From: DASSUW01 sp963730535
GTDB taxonomy: Bacteria > Actinomycetota > Thermoleophilia > Solirubrobacterales > Solirubrobacteraceae
DNA: 64,000 bases
Direction: 5' to 3'
NCBI GenBank assembly: GCA_963730535.1
Contig: CAVSRU010000002.1
Location: forward strand, 248,001-312,000
Translations under genes and position numbers: made by a program
Notes under the pieces: generated by a model
Told to the model about the DNA's origin: nothing
The model's database searches: none
The model's input: only the letters and a program-made list of their open reading frames with translations
In this document: piece after piece, positions 1 to 7,718 of the stretch
Numbering within the stretch: the first letter of the stretch is position 1
How the letters are laid out: every line of letters begins with the position of its first letter

Positions 1-552
1 GCTGATGGTCGTGAGCATCTCGCTCACCGCGTCGACGGCCTCCGCCGGCCCAAGGCCGTGGTCGCGGAGTGCCTGCCAGGTGCCGAGATCGAGCATCGCG
101 CGGACGACCGCGCGATCCGCGGGCGTGATCCCGGCCGCATCGACGAGGGCGGTGAGCGAGGCCTCGAGCTGCGCGCCGGCCTCGGCGACGTGCGGGTGGA
201 CGTCGAGGTCGTTGCGGATCGCGCGTAGCTCCGGCGCTCCGCGCTCGTAGATCGCGAACACCTCTCGCACGAGGCGTTCGATGCGCTCCGCCGGTGCGTC
301 GACGCCGTCGAAGAGAGCGGCCACGCCCTCAGGGTCGGGCAGGGCGACGATCTGCATCGAGACCTCGCCGCACGCGGGGATGAGCTCGTCGACCGAGGGG
401 AAGTGGCGGTAGACGGTTCCCACGCCGACGCCCGCGCGCGCCGCGATGTCGTCCCAGCTGGTCGCGGCGATCCCCTGTTCGGTGTGCAGCGCACGGGTCG
501 CGTCGATGATCCGCCGCCGCGTCTGCGCGACGGCGGATGCCCTGCGAGTCAT
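1..552 (-). CDS. TetR-family transcriptional regulator (3' end outside window)
   Basis: Reading leftward from an ATG at 552, the frame stays open to base 1, giving 184 residues with no stop, so the C-terminus lies outside the window. An N-terminal TetR helix-turn-helix spans about residues 31-52 (TSWDDIAARAGVGVGTVYRHF), with the typical GTVYRHF end of the recognition helix. The rest is helical, as expected of a TetR ligand-binding domain. The gene is divergent from the cupin at 659, with a 106-nt gap that holds a strong promoter and an inverted repeat. By analogy with other divergent TetR pairs it probably represses the cupin and itself; the ligand cannot be told. Confidence 0.9.
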   Translation of the reverse strand, partial: MTRRASAVAQTRRRIIDATRALHTEQGIAATSWDDIAARAGVGVGTVYRHFPSVDELIPACGEVSMQIVALPDPEGVAALFDGVDAPAERIERLVREVFAIYERGAPELRAIRNDLDVHPHVAEAGAQLEASLTALVDAAGITPADRAVVRAMLDLGTWQALRDHGLGPAEAVDAVSEMLTTIS

Positions 553-563
553 GTCGTATTTTC

Positions 564-595
564 GCGGAGACATTTGCTTGACGAATTCTCTCCGC
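564..595. promoter_or_regulatory. Inverted repeat, candidate TetR operator
   Basis: Perfect 7-nt arms GCGGAGA (564-570) and TCTCCGC (589-595) are separated by 18 nt. The right arm lies in the spacer of the cupin promoter and the -35 hexamer is enclosed by the repeat, so a bound repressor would block RNA polymerase. Its place between the divergent TetR and cupin genes makes it the best operator candidate. The assignment is inference. Confidence 0.5.
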
Positions 596-606
596 CTAAG
601 TATAGT
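578..606 (+). promoter_or_regulatory. Sigma-70-type promoter of the cupin gene
   Basis: A near-consensus -35 TTGACG (578-583) and -10 TATAGT (601-606) are separated by exactly 17 nt, about 50 nt upstream of the cupin ATG. This is the best match to a housekeeping promoter in the window and stands out against the GC-rich background. Confidence 0.75.
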
Positions 607-658
607 CGCCGCGGTCGTTCTCCCCAAATCCCTCCCCCCGCCCCGCAAGGAGGCACGC

Positions 659-1129
659 ATGGCAGCTCCGTCGATCGTCCCGCAGTCCCCCACCGCCCGT
701 GGCCGGCAGTACTGGTTCTTCGGCATGCTCGCCGAGGTGAAGGCGTCCGCCGCCGACACCGACGGCCAGTACACCCTCCTCGAGGTCACCGCGCCTGCCG
801 GCCTTCAGACCCCGCTGCACGTGCACTACCGCGAAGACGAGGGCTTCTACGTCCTCGAGGGGACCGTGACGATCCAGGTCGGCGAAGAGACCGTCGAGCT
901 CGGCGCCGGCCAGCACGCGTACGGCCCGCGCGACATCCCGCACCGGTTCACCGTCGGTCCCGACGGCGCCCGCATGATCTGGGTCCTCACGCCCGGCGGC
1001 TTCGACGCGTTCATCGAGGACGTGAGCGTGCCGGCCGAGGCGCCGACCGTCCCGCCGGCGAGCGTCCTGCCGCCCGAGAACGCGGCCGAGATCGTCCTGC
1101 GCCACGGCATGGAGCTGCTGCCGGACTGA
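659..1129 (+). CDS. Single-domain cupin (quercetinase-like dioxygenase family)
   Basis: This 156-residue protein starts at an ATG preceded by an AAGGAGG ribosome binding site 7 nt upstream. The two cupin motifs are present: His54, His56 and Glu61 in motif 1 (HVHYREDE) and His95 in motif 2, a complete 3-His/1-Glu metal site. Family members are small metal-dependent dioxygenases or isomerases acting on flavonoids, diketones or other ring compounds. The substrate here is unknown. The gene is divergent from the TetR gene and has its own promoter (578-606) and a strong terminator hairpin (1137-1173), so it appears to be a single-gene, TetR-controlled transcript. Confidence 0.88.
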   Translation: MAAPSIVPQSPTARGRQYWFFGMLAEVKASAADTDGQYTLLEVTAPAGLQTPLHVHYREDEGFYVLEGTVTIQVGEETVELGAGQHAYGPRDIPHRFTVGPDGARMIWVLTPGGFDAFIEDVSVPAEAPTVPPASVLPPENAAEIVLRHGMELLPD

Positions 1130-1136
1130 GTCGTAC

Positions 1137-1173
1137 CCGCCCGGCGGCCCTCCACAAGGGGGCCGCCGGGCGG
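1137..1173 (+). terminator. GC-rich terminator hairpin after the cupin gene
   Basis: A perfect 14-bp stem (1137-1150 with 1160-1173) closes a 9-nt loop, starting 8 nt after the cupin stop. No T-run follows, which is usual for terminators in high-GC actinobacteria. Confidence 0.75.
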
Positions 1174-1456
1174 CCTCCTAACGGACCCGCTTGACCTTGA
1201 GCGAGTAATCCAACGCTCCCGTCGCGTCGAGACCGAGCTCGGGTGCAGCTCTCTGTTGCCGAGTTGCGCCAGTCGAGGTTGCCCCATGGTGGATCACGGC
1301 GGTGGACGTTGGAACGCTTCTGGCGGAAGACAGACCGCTCCCGCTTGTCTCGTGGCTTGATCTTGTCGGCGCCGTGCGGACGACATGAGGAGCCCGGCCA
1401 TCGCGCCTCTGCGGTGTGCGCGTGGTCACCGGCTCGCCGAAGGAGTCAGGGGAGGG
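1174..1456. other. Gene-poor stretch with no recognised feature
   Basis: Between the cupin terminator and the vapC stop I find no recognisable gene. Short open frames exist on both strands (for example 1178-1429 on the minus strand, ending ALDYSLKVKRVR), but none has a ribosome binding site or a family I can name. The base composition is slightly less GC-rich than that of its neighbours, so an old gene remnant is possible. Confidence 0.5.
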
Positions 1457-1846
1457 CTAGACGCGAACGACCTCGACCGCGGCGAAGCTCGTGAAGTCGG
1501 CGTCCTGGGTCCAGACCTCGGCGCCATGGACCAGGGCCGTCGCCGCGATCCAGGTGTCGTGCACCCGAGGCTTCCTACCCGCTGCGAGCTCGCCAGCCGC
1601 GAGCCGTGCGTAAGCGGAGGCGACCCGATCGTCGGCCGGAAGGCCCGCCGTCTGCTCGCGCACGCGTGTCAACGTCGCGAGTCGCCGTGACCGGGTATCC
1701 GAGTCCCGAGCCACCAGCACACCGAGCTCGAGCTCGGCCAGGGTGACGACGGAGACGCTAACCGCGTGCGGAAGCGGTCGTCCGAGCGGCCGACCCTGCT
1801 CGCTGGCGATAAAGACCGACGTGTCGAGGACGGCTCCCGAGCTCAC
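1457..1846 (-). CDS. VapC-type PIN-domain ribonuclease toxin
   Basis: This 129-residue PIN-domain protein has the expected acidic residues: Asp8 (LDTSVF), Glu38 (TLAELE), Asp97 (HDTWIAA) and Asp115/Asp117 (QDADF). In the VapC family these bind Mg2+ or Mn2+ and cut RNA, typically tRNA or rRNA loops. The ATG at 1846 overlaps the stop of the antitoxin gene by 4 nt (ATGA), the classic antitoxin-first coupled order. Toxin activity is inferred from family and context; the RNA target is unknown. Confidence 0.9.
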   Translation of the reverse strand: MSSGAVLDTSVFIASEQGRPLGRPLPHAVSVSVVTLAELELGVLVARDSDTRSRRLATLTRVREQTAGLPADDRVASAYARLAAGELAAGRKPRVHDTWIAATALVHGAEVWTQDADFTSFAAVEVVRV

Positions 1847-2085
1847 CGCGGATCGACCATCTGGCCGCGGATCGCCTCAAGGTCCTCGAGAAGCGCCGCG
1901 TCGGCCGACGCCTCCTGAATGACTCGCTCGATCGCGGCGCCGCTTGCCCACCGCGGCCGGTCGAGCGGTACGAGCTCGGCGACCGGGCGTCGGTTCACGC
2001 TGATTCGCAGGCGCTCGCCAGCCTCGACGCGCTTGAGCACATCGGCGGTGTGATTCCGCAGGTCTCGTGACGAAACGTCTGCCAT
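1843..2085 (-). CDS. VapB/Phd-type antitoxin
   Basis: This 80-residue protein has a Phd/YefM-like N-terminus (SSRDLRNHTADVLKRVEAGE followed by NRRPVAELVP), the DNA-binding fold that represses the operon. The acidic C-terminal tail (residues 50-80) would wrap the toxin. It lies directly upstream of vapC with a 4-nt overlap. A perfect 9-bp palindrome sits 5 nt before the start codon and probably serves as its autoregulatory operator. Confidence 0.88.
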   Translation of the reverse strand: MADVSSRDLRNHTADVLKRVEAGERLRISVNRRPVAELVPLDRPRWASGAAIERVIQEASADAALLEDLEAIRGQMVDPR

Positions 2086-2090
2086 GACTA

Positions 2091-2116
2091 CGAATGTAGC
2101 ACAAACTCTACATTCG
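2091..2116. promoter_or_regulatory. Palindromic operator of the vapBC operon
   Basis: Perfect arms CGAATGTAG (2091-2099) and CTACATTCG (2108-2116) flank an 8-nt AT-rich spacer, immediately upstream of the antitoxin ATG at 2085. Such palindromes over the promoter are the usual Phd/VapB autoregulation sites. The distance implies a very short leader or a leaderless mRNA. Confidence 0.65.
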
Positions 2117-2275
2117 GCGGCCGAGGCAATCCGGACTATGTCGTCAGGTCCGAGTGCGAGCGCACGAGGTGGCGTACGCGCTCCGCGCCGCAGCGGCCGA
2201 CGTGAACGCGGCGAGGGATACCAGCGCCACCACCGCCCATTGCGTCACGGCAGCCCGCCTCACCGCGCCACGCTA

Positions 2276-2343
2276 CGGCGCATGGTGGCGTTCAGGCAAC
2301 TGAAGTGCGCAGCCTGGCTGCGCTTCGCGTCTACCATGCGCCG
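2276..2343. repeat. Nested inverted repeats before the MEDS regulator gene
   Basis: An outer pair with perfect 11-nt arms CGGCGCATGGT (2276-2286) and ACCATGCGCCG (2333-2343) encloses an inner hairpin with 8-nt arms GCGCAGCC (2307-2314) and GGCTGCGC (2316-2323) around a single T. The outer right arm ends 3 nt before the start codon at 2347, so either folded RNA or a bound protein would affect initiation. The function is unknown. Confidence 0.5.
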
Positions 2344-2346
2344 GGC

Positions 2347-3279
2347 ATGTCTTCGGTGATCGAGCACAACGCGGTTGAAGCTGGTCACCACGTCGTCCAG
2401 TTCTACGAGACCGACGCCGAGCTCATCGCGGGCGCGGGCGGGTATCTCGCCGACGGCGCTCATGCCGGGGCGGTGGCGATCGTCATCGCCACCGAGGCGC
2501 ATCGCAGGCGTTCGAGGGGTACCTGCGCGACGCCGGCGTCGACGTCGCCGCGGGGCTCGACGCAGGCACGGTGGTGTCGCTCGACGCCGCCGCGACGCTC
2601 GCGCAGTTCACGCGCGAGGGGTCAATCGATCGGGATGCCTTCTTCGAGGTCATCGGCTCGCTCGTGCGCGCCGCCGCCGCCACCGGGCGGCCGGTGTGTC
2701 GCCTACGGCGAGATGGTGGCCCTCCTCTGGGAAGCGGGCGACGTCATCGGCGCGATCGAGCTCGAGACGCTGTGGAACGAGCTCGCGACCGAGGTCCCGT
2801 TCTCGCTGTACTGCGCCTATCGCAGCGAGTCCGTCGCGGGGCATGAGCACGCCGATGCGCTTCAGCAGGTGTGCCATCTGCACGACGCCGCCGTGTCCGC
2901 GCCGCCGCTCGAGACGACGTGGCGGTTCCCCGCCGAGATCACCGCTCCGACGGCCGCGCGGCGCCTGCTGACCGACACGCTCCGGCTTGCGGGCTACGAC
3001 GGCGACCTGCTCGACGACGCCAGGCTCGTCATCACGGAGCTCGCCGCCAACGCGGTCCTCCACGCCCGCTCGCCCTTCACCGTGTCGATCCGCGGCCGGG
3101 ACTCAACCGTTCGCATCCTCGTGCGCGACGAGAGCCGGGTCGTGCCGACCGTGCGGGAAGGCTCCTCGCAGACGGCGCCATCCGGACGCGGGATGCAGCT
3201 CGTCGCGGCGCTCGCGAGTCGATGGGGCGTCGACCTCACGTCTGACGGCAAGGTGATCTGGGCCGAGCTCGGCCGGTGA
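2347..3279 (+). CDS. MEDS-domain sensor with RsbW-like ATPase; two compensating frameshifts
   Basis: The N-terminus (HVVQFYETDAELIAGAGGYL) matches the MEDS domain. The C-terminus is an RsbW-like HATPase domain (VITELAANAVLHA, then SGRGMQLV), a pairing used in anti-sigma regulators. Between about 2506 and 2698 the annotated frame reads nonsense rich in Arg/Ser/Pro, while the +2 frame reads proper MEDS sequence (AFEGYLRDAGVDV ... REGSIDRDAFFEVIGSLVR). One base is therefore missing near 2506 and one extra base is present near 2698. The frame stays open throughout, so a 310-residue product with about 64 scrambled residues is encoded as written. ATG 2347 is chosen because MEDS homology begins there. 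Confidence 0.7.
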   Translation: MSSVIEHNAVEAGHHVVQFYETDAELIAGAGGYLADGAHAGAVAIVIATEAHRRRSRGTCATPASTSPRGSTQARWCRSTPPRRSRSSRARGQSIGMPSSRSSARSCAPPPPPGGRCVAYGEMVALLWEAGDVIGAIELETLWNELATEVPFSLYCAYRSESVAGHEHADALQQVCHLHDAAVSAPPLETTWRFPAEITAPTAARRLLTDTLRLAGYDGDLLDDARLVITELAANAVLHARSPFTVSIRGRDSTVRILVRDESRVVPTVREGSSQTAPSGRGMQLVAALASRWGVDLTSDGKVIWAELGR

Positions 3280-3297
3280 CGCGGCGCGAGCGCGCCG

Positions 3298-3861
3298 CTA
3301 CTCCGCGGAGCCAAGCGCGCCGGACGGTCCGCTCCCGGCCACGTGCCGGCGCACGAGCAGGCCGACCAGCGCGAGGAGCGTGACGGCGGCGACGAGGGGC
3401 ACGACCGGCAGGCCGCTGTCCGACGTGACCGCCGCCGACGCGGGCCGAGGCGGGCTGACGGCGGCGTCGGGAGCCGGGAAGCCCGGGAGCCGAGCCGCGG
3501 GCAACGCCGCAAGACCGTGCGTGAGGCGATCGAGACCGCGGCGGACCTCCGGCCTCGCGGCCATCCAGGTGCCGTCCTGTCCAAGCAGCACTCCCGCTGT
3601 GGGCACCCACCACGACTTGAAGTGCTCGAAGGTCTTGTCACCGTCCCCGATGGCGATGGTCAGCCGGTAGAACGGAGCTGCCGCTTGCGGTGCGCTGGTC
3701 GGCGGGCCGACGTCGGTCATCCCGCGCATCAGGCCGGCGGCCTTCGACGTCTCGCAGTCACCGGCGCCGCAGGCCTTGACGGATTGGACCTCCTTGGCCG
3801 CCGCGGGGGAGGCGACCGCGAGAGAGGTCAGCAGGACGGTGAGGAGGACGAGGCGTCGCAT
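3298..3861 (-). CDS. Secreted or membrane-anchored protein of unknown function
   Basis: From the ATG at 3861 this 187-residue protein starts with a signal peptide (MRRLVLLTVLLTSLAVASPAAA, cleavage likely after about residue 22). It ends with one membrane helix (about residues 150-175, LPVVPLVAAVTLLALVGLLV) and a short basic tail. Two cysteines (KACGAGDCE) follow the signal peptide. This looks like an extracellular domain tethered by a C-terminal helix, similar in layout to YcnI or copper-chaperone-like surface proteins, but I do not recognise the domain. The frame continues upstream to 3927 without a better start. Confidence 0.65.
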   Translation of the reverse strand: MRRLVLLTVLLTSLAVASPAAAKEVQSVKACGAGDCETSKAAGLMRGMTDVGPPTSAPQAAAPFYRLTIAIGDGDKTFEHFKSWWVPTAGVLLGQDGTWMAARPEVRRGLDRLTHGLAALPAARLPGFPAPDAAVSPPRPASAAVTSDSGLPVVPLVAAVTLLALVGLLVRRHVAGSGPSGALGSAE

Positions 3862-3991
3862 GGAGGTTCCGATCGCGGGCGTACTCACATCGCTTACACC
3901 GGATGGGGAAGCGGGGTTCCATCTCATTGATCACTTGACGCTGAGCGCCGGGTGTGGTCGGCTCGCGTCACACGCGCGACCGGAGGACCCC

Positions 3992-5137
3992 ATGGCGACC
4001 GTCGTGCAGGCCGAGAAGCCTGCCCCTCAGCCCGAAAACGGCAAGCCGTCGGACCTGGCATCCGCCTTCGCTGATGCCCTGATCACGACCGTCCGCGGGC
4101 AGGAGTCGGCCAAGGCCGAGAAGCAGGTGGCGGCCGCCATCACGCTCGGGTGGTACGTGGCCGCGCTCGCCCATCCGGGTCAGCCGCGCCTCACGGCGGC
4201 CGCGTCGCGGGGTGACCTCGGGATCGGCGCGGCGATCACCGACGCGCAGGTGGTCGACTTCTGCGGCAGCCACGCGACGGTCGCGTTCGCGAAGCTCAAG
4301 GAGCTGGTGGAGGAGGCGACCCTGCCAGCTCCACAGACGGAGCTGGAGCAATGCCTTGCCGCCGCGGATGCGGACGCGCGACGGGGTGCCGCGGGCGATC
4401 TCGACAGCAAGGCGCTGGGGGTGCTCAGCGCGACCGACGTGCGGCTCGGCAAGGCCTATGCCGTCGGGCGGGCACTCCTCACGCTCACGTCGCGTCCCGA
4501 CCCGGACGCGACGCTCAAGAGCCACCTCACCGGGCCTGCCATCGCGCCCGTCGTGGCGGCCATCGACGACCTCGGGTCCGCGCTGGCGCCCCACGCCGGC
4601 CACAGCGTTCGCGCCTCCATTCACGAGTGGCGCGCCTCGATCGAGACGCGCAGCGACGTGGCCCCCGAGAAACAAGAGACCTGGCTGCAGCTGGCGCGGC
4701 AGGGAGAGTTGTGGCGGGCGCTGCTCTCCGGTGAGAAGGACGGCCCGGACATGCTGGAGATCGACGACTACCTGGACGCCGCGGAGCGACTGTCGCGCCG
4801 GATGCGCACGATGGCCTGGACGGTGCTCAGGCGGTTCTGGTTCGTCGTCCTCGTCATCGTCGCGCTGTTCGGCGGCGGCGTCGCGCTCATCGTCTCGACC
4901 GACACGGACGCGGCCGTCGTGGCCGGCGCGGGAACCATCCTCGCCAGCCTCGGCTTGAGCTGGCGCGGGCTCGGGCGCTCGCTCGGCGGCCTCGCGGGCA
5001 AGCTCGAGCGCCCGCTGTGGGGCGCGGAGATCGACACGGCGATCACGCAGGCGATCACGCTCCTGCCGCGGGAGAAGGGCCGCGACACGGCCGAGCAGCG
5101 GCGCAAGGTGGCCGTCGCCCTGGGCGATCGCGAGTAG
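3992..5137 (+). CDS. Hypothetical protein with C-terminal membrane hairpin
   Basis: This 381-residue protein starts at ATG 3992, behind CGGAGGA at -5. The first 270 residues are soluble, helical and rich in Ala and charged residues. Two membrane helices follow at about 285-305 (FWFVVLVIVALFGGGVALIV) and 310-330 (AAVVAGAGTILASLGLSW), then a cytoplasmic tail. I recognise no family. It is transcribed alone, facing the small zinc-ribbon-like gene at 5147. Confidence 0.65.
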   Translation: MATVVQAEKPAPQPENGKPSDLASAFADALITTVRGQESAKAEKQVAAAITLGWYVAALAHPGQPRLTAAASRGDLGIGAAITDAQVVDFCGSHATVAFAKLKELVEEATLPAPQTELEQCLAAADADARRGAAGDLDSKALGVLSATDVRLGKAYAVGRALLTLTSRPDPDATLKSHLTGPAIAPVVAAIDDLGSALAPHAGHSVRASIHEWRASIETRSDVAPEKQETWLQLARQGELWRALLSGEKDGPDMLEIDDYLDAAERLSRRMRTMAWTVLRRFWFVVLVIVALFGGGVALIVSTDTDAAVVAGAGTILASLGLSWRGLGRSLGGLAGKLERPLWGAEIDTAITQAITLLPREKGRDTAEQRRKVAVALGDRE

Positions 5138-5146
5138 CGGCGCCGC

Positions 5147-5320
5147 TCAGCGTGCCGGGGTCGCCGGCTCGAGCTGCGGCTCGGGGCGGTACTCGACCGA
5201 CTCGAGGACGCGCAGCTCGCTGTCGCAGTTGTCGCACACGATCACGTAGCGGAGCTGGGCGCTGTCGGCCGTGTATCGGCCCTGGCCGGAGTGGAACCCG
5301 GCGTGGTCGCAGGTGCTCAT
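5147..5320 (-). CDS. Small CxxC protein, zinc-ribbon-like
   Basis: This 57-residue protein has paired metal-ligand candidates Cys4/His6 (CDHAGFH) and a CxxC knuckle (CDNCDSEL) at about residues 29-32. The ATG at 5320 is preceded by AAGAGG. Such a layout suggests a structural zinc site. Similar short proteins are annotated as hypothetical in many actinobacteria. A role in nucleic-acid or protein binding is a guess. Confidence 0.6.
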   Translation of the reverse strand: MSTCDHAGFHSGQGRYTADSAQLRYVIVCDNCDSELRVLESVEYRPEPQLEPATPAR

Positions 5321-5431
5321 CGGACCTCTTGAGGAGATAGCGAGGCCCGCCCCCCCGGGCGGACCCGATCGAGCAGATGGATACCCGCAAAGAGCGTCCA
5401 CAATCCGCCCGGTGTACCGTCGGCTTAACCC

Positions 5432-6742
5432 GTGCCCGCACTCCGCACAGACCTTCCCGCCGGCCCGAGCGAGCCGCCGGTCCTGCAGACGCTGCGCTGG
5501 CTGCTGCGGCCGATCTCGTTCCTGGAGTCCTGCCGCCGGCGGTTCGGCGACACGTTCAGCGTGCGGTTCCTGGGCTTCCGGACGCCGATGGTCATGCTCT
5601 CGGATCCCGAGGCGATCCGGGCGCTCTACGGCAACCCCGAGCACGGCCTGCCTCCCGGCCGGTCGCTCGCGCTGCTGCCGATCCTCGGGTCGCGGTCGCT
5701 CCTGCTGCTCGAGGGGCGCGAGCACCTGGCCCGCCGGCGGCTCATGCTGCCGCCGTTCCATGGCGCGCGCATGCGCGCGTACGAGGCGACGGTTCGCGAG
5801 GTCGTCGCCCGGGATGTCGAGACGTGGCCGGAAGGCGAGCCGTTCTCCATCCACCCGCGCATGCAGGGCGTGACGCTCGAGGTGATCCTGCGCGCGGTGT
5901 TCGGCGTGACTGACCCCGACCGCCGGACGCGGCTCGCCGATCGCGTCGGCCGCCTGCTGGCGGAGACCGCATCTGCCGGCCTCCAGTTCGCCGTGCTGCT
6001 CTCGCGGCGCCTCGGGGCGCCCGACCCGCTGGCCCGCCTCCAGGCGCTGCGGGGCGAGATCGACGCGATGCTCGACCTGGAGATCGCCGAGCGCCGCGCC
6101 GATCCGCGCGAGGACATCCTCTCGATGCTGGTCGCGGCGCGATTCGAGGGGGGCGAGCCGCTGGACGATGCCGAGATCCGCGATCAGCTGATGACGCTGC
6201 TGCTCGCGGGTCACGAGACCACGGCGACGGGCCTGGCGTGGACCTTCGACCTCCTGGTCCGCCACCCGGCCGTGCTCGAGCGCCTCGTCGCCGAGCTCGA
6301 CGCCGGCGAGCAGGCGTACGTGCGCGCGGTCGTCACGGAGTCCCTGCGACTGCGGCCGGTCGTCCCGCTGGCCGGGCGGCGGCTGGTCTCGCCGCTTCGC
6401 GTCGACGGCCACGTGCTGCCGGCCGGAACCGATGTGACGCCGGCGATCTGGCTCGCGCACACCCGCGCCGACCGCTACCCCGAACCGTTCGCGTTCCGTC
6501 CCGAGCGCTTCCTCGACGGCGCGTCCTCGACCTCTGCCTGGGTCCCGTTCGGCGGCGGCGTCCGGCGGTGCATCGGCGCTGCGTTCGCCGAGATGGAGAT
6601 GCGGGTCGCGCTTGCAGAGATCCTGCGGCACCGGACGCTGCGGGCTGCGTCCGGGAATGCCGAGCGCGTCGCTCGCCGTAACGTCACGTTCTCGCCGGCG
6701 GGCGGCACTCGGGTGATCGCCGTTGCGCGGCGCGGCGGGTGA
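5432..6742 (+). CDS. Cytochrome P450
   Basis: This 436-residue protein (GTG start) carries all P450 signatures: the I-helix oxygen-activation motif AGHETT (259-264), the K-helix ExxR (ESLR, 303-306) and the haem loop FGGGVRRCIG with the thiolate ligand Cys380. It is soluble, with no N-terminal anchor, so it needs separate ferredoxin/reductase partners; none is encoded nearby. The sequence style (PPGRS near residue 75, PFHGARM near 110) resembles the CYP110/CYP102-like bacterial groups that act on fatty acids or terpenes, but the substrate cannot be read. No clear ribosome binding site precedes the GTG. Confidence 0.95.
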   Translation: MPALRTDLPAGPSEPPVLQTLRWLLRPISFLESCRRRFGDTFSVRFLGFRTPMVMLSDPEAIRALYGNPEHGLPPGRSLALLPILGSRSLLLLEGREHLARRRLMLPPFHGARMRAYEATVREVVARDVETWPEGEPFSIHPRMQGVTLEVILRAVFGVTDPDRRTRLADRVGRLLAETASAGLQFAVLLSRRLGAPDPLARLQALRGEIDAMLDLEIAERRADPREDILSMLVAARFEGGEPLDDAEIRDQLMTLLLAGHETTATGLAWTFDLLVRHPAVLERLVAELDAGEQAYVRAVVTESLRLRPVVPLAGRRLVSPLRVDGHVLPAGTDVTPAIWLAHTRADRYPEPFAFRPERFLDGASSTSAWVPFGGGVRRCIGAAFAEMEMRVALAEILRHRTLRAASGNAERVARRNVTFSPAGGTRVIAVARRGG

Positions 6743-6749
6743 CAACCGC

Positions 6750-6782
6750 GCGCCAAGCTCGCGCCAAGGTCACGCCAAGCTC
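6750..6782. repeat. Three tandem 11-nt direct repeats
   Basis: GCGCCAAGCTC, GCGCCAAGGTC and ACGCCAAGCTC follow each other without gaps (6750-6760, 6761-6771, 6772-6782), one helical turn apart. The heptamer CGCCAAG with a 4-nt spacer is the arrangement bound by SARP and PhoB/OmpR-type winged-helix activators. The repeats start 8 nt after the P450 stop and lie 40 nt upstream of the small gene at 6823. Confidence 0.55.
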
Positions 6783-6822
6783 GACCAGGGAGTCTCGCCG
6801 GGTCCCCGTCCAGGAGCTCCCC

Positions 6823-6990
6823 GTGTTCCCCACCAGCACCATCGTCAACACGATCACCAACGACCGACTGCGCAAGGCCGACACCGCACGCCTCGCCCGC
6901 CGCGGCACCGACGAGCAGCCGCCCACGCGCCGGCGTCCGCGCCGCCTCCGCGCGCTCGCTATGCGCGTCACGTTCGCCGCGTTCCGCTGA
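6823..6990 (+). CDS. Small basic protein of unknown function
   Basis: A 55-residue frame starts at GTG 6823, with AGGAG 8 nt upstream. It encodes a hydrophilic, strongly basic peptide (RRRPRRLRALAMRVTFAAFR at the C-terminus). I recognise no family. The good ribosome binding site and the ordered 11-nt repeats upstream favour a real gene; the short length argues for caution. Confidence 0.4.
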   Translation: MFPTSTIVNTITNDRLRKADTARLARRGTDEQPPTRRRPRRLRALAMRVTFAAFR

Positions 6991-7031
6991 CCTGCCCGGG
7001 GGCGCTGCTATCCAGCGGTCGCAGTCGGCGG

Positions 7032-7718
7032 CTAAGCCGACCAGCGAAGGCCGAACCGCTCGAAGACCGCGCGCAGCGCCTCGTCGTCGCGATCGATCGC
7101 CGCGCTCTTGGCGGCAGACGGCCGATTCGGCTCGAACATCGCCCAGTTCACGAGCTCGTCGCCGAGGCGCGACGAGTAGCGCACTCCGGCGATCGCGTCG
7201 CCCTCGTGCTCGAACAGGTAGCGGGAGATCTCCTGCGTCAGGCGGCGTGGCGCGCGGCGGCGCACGTCGCCGGCGTCGAGATCGTCGAGGCCGTGGTGCA
7301 GCACCCGGTCCGAGAGCGCCGAACGGAGGTGGGCGAGCGAGTCCGAGTGGCCGAGATCGACGAAGCCGCCGTCGTGCTGGGCGGTGCCGAGGACGCGGGT
7401 CTCGAGCCACTCGATCGGCACGACGCCGCCGGCCACCGGCTCGGGATAGTCGGCGTCCTCGGGATCGCCCTCGATCGCCTCCAGCTCGGCCGCTACGTGC
7501 AGGTCGATCCGGAACCGCGCCAGCGTCTCGGCAAAGGCGCCCTCGCGCCGGCTGCTCGCGTAGAGGACCCGGTACTCGCCGCGCGGATCGTCGAAGCGGC
7601 TGCCGAACGTGCCGTCCTCGTGGGCGTAGATCCAGTCCGGCCACGTCCACGCGTCCGGCGCACGCGCGACGCGGTAGATCCAGCCCTCTGGACTCGCGAT
7701 CGCCAGCCGGGGCGTCAT
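7032..7718 (-). CDS. RES-domain toxin (NAD+-degrading family)
   Basis: This 228-residue protein has the RES-domain pattern: an N-terminal Tyr15-Arg16 (WIYRVARA), a central SRFDDP...YRVLYAS block, and Glu64 in the GAFAETLARF segment. Characterised RES toxins (MbcT, Xn-RES) degrade NAD+ with a catalytic site built from conserved Arg, Tyr and Glu residues. It follows the antitoxin gene with a 4-nt overlap (ATGA at 7715-7718). The pairing and order identify a RES/Xre type II toxin-antitoxin module. Confidence 0.85.
   Translation of the reverse strand: MTPRLAIASPEGWIYRVARAPDAWTWPDWIYAHEDGTFGSRFDDPRGEYRVLYASSRREGAFAETLARFRIDLHVAAELEAIEGDPEDADYPEPVAGGVVPIEWLETRVLGTAQHDGGFVDLGHSDSLAHLRSALSDRVLHHGLDDLDAGDVRRRAPRRLTQEISRYLFEHEGDAIAGVRYSSRLGDELVNWAMFEPNRPSAAKSAAIDRDDEALRAVFERFGLRWSA

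Noticed and set aside
1178..1429. Minus-strand frame ending ALDYSLKVKRVR as a gene remnant
   Set aside because: No homology that I can name and no ribosome binding site; kept only as a note on a gene-poor stretch.
5347..5362. CCGCCC/GGGCGG hairpin between the CxxC gene and P450
   Set aside because: Six-base GC arms are common by chance at this base composition, and position gives no role.
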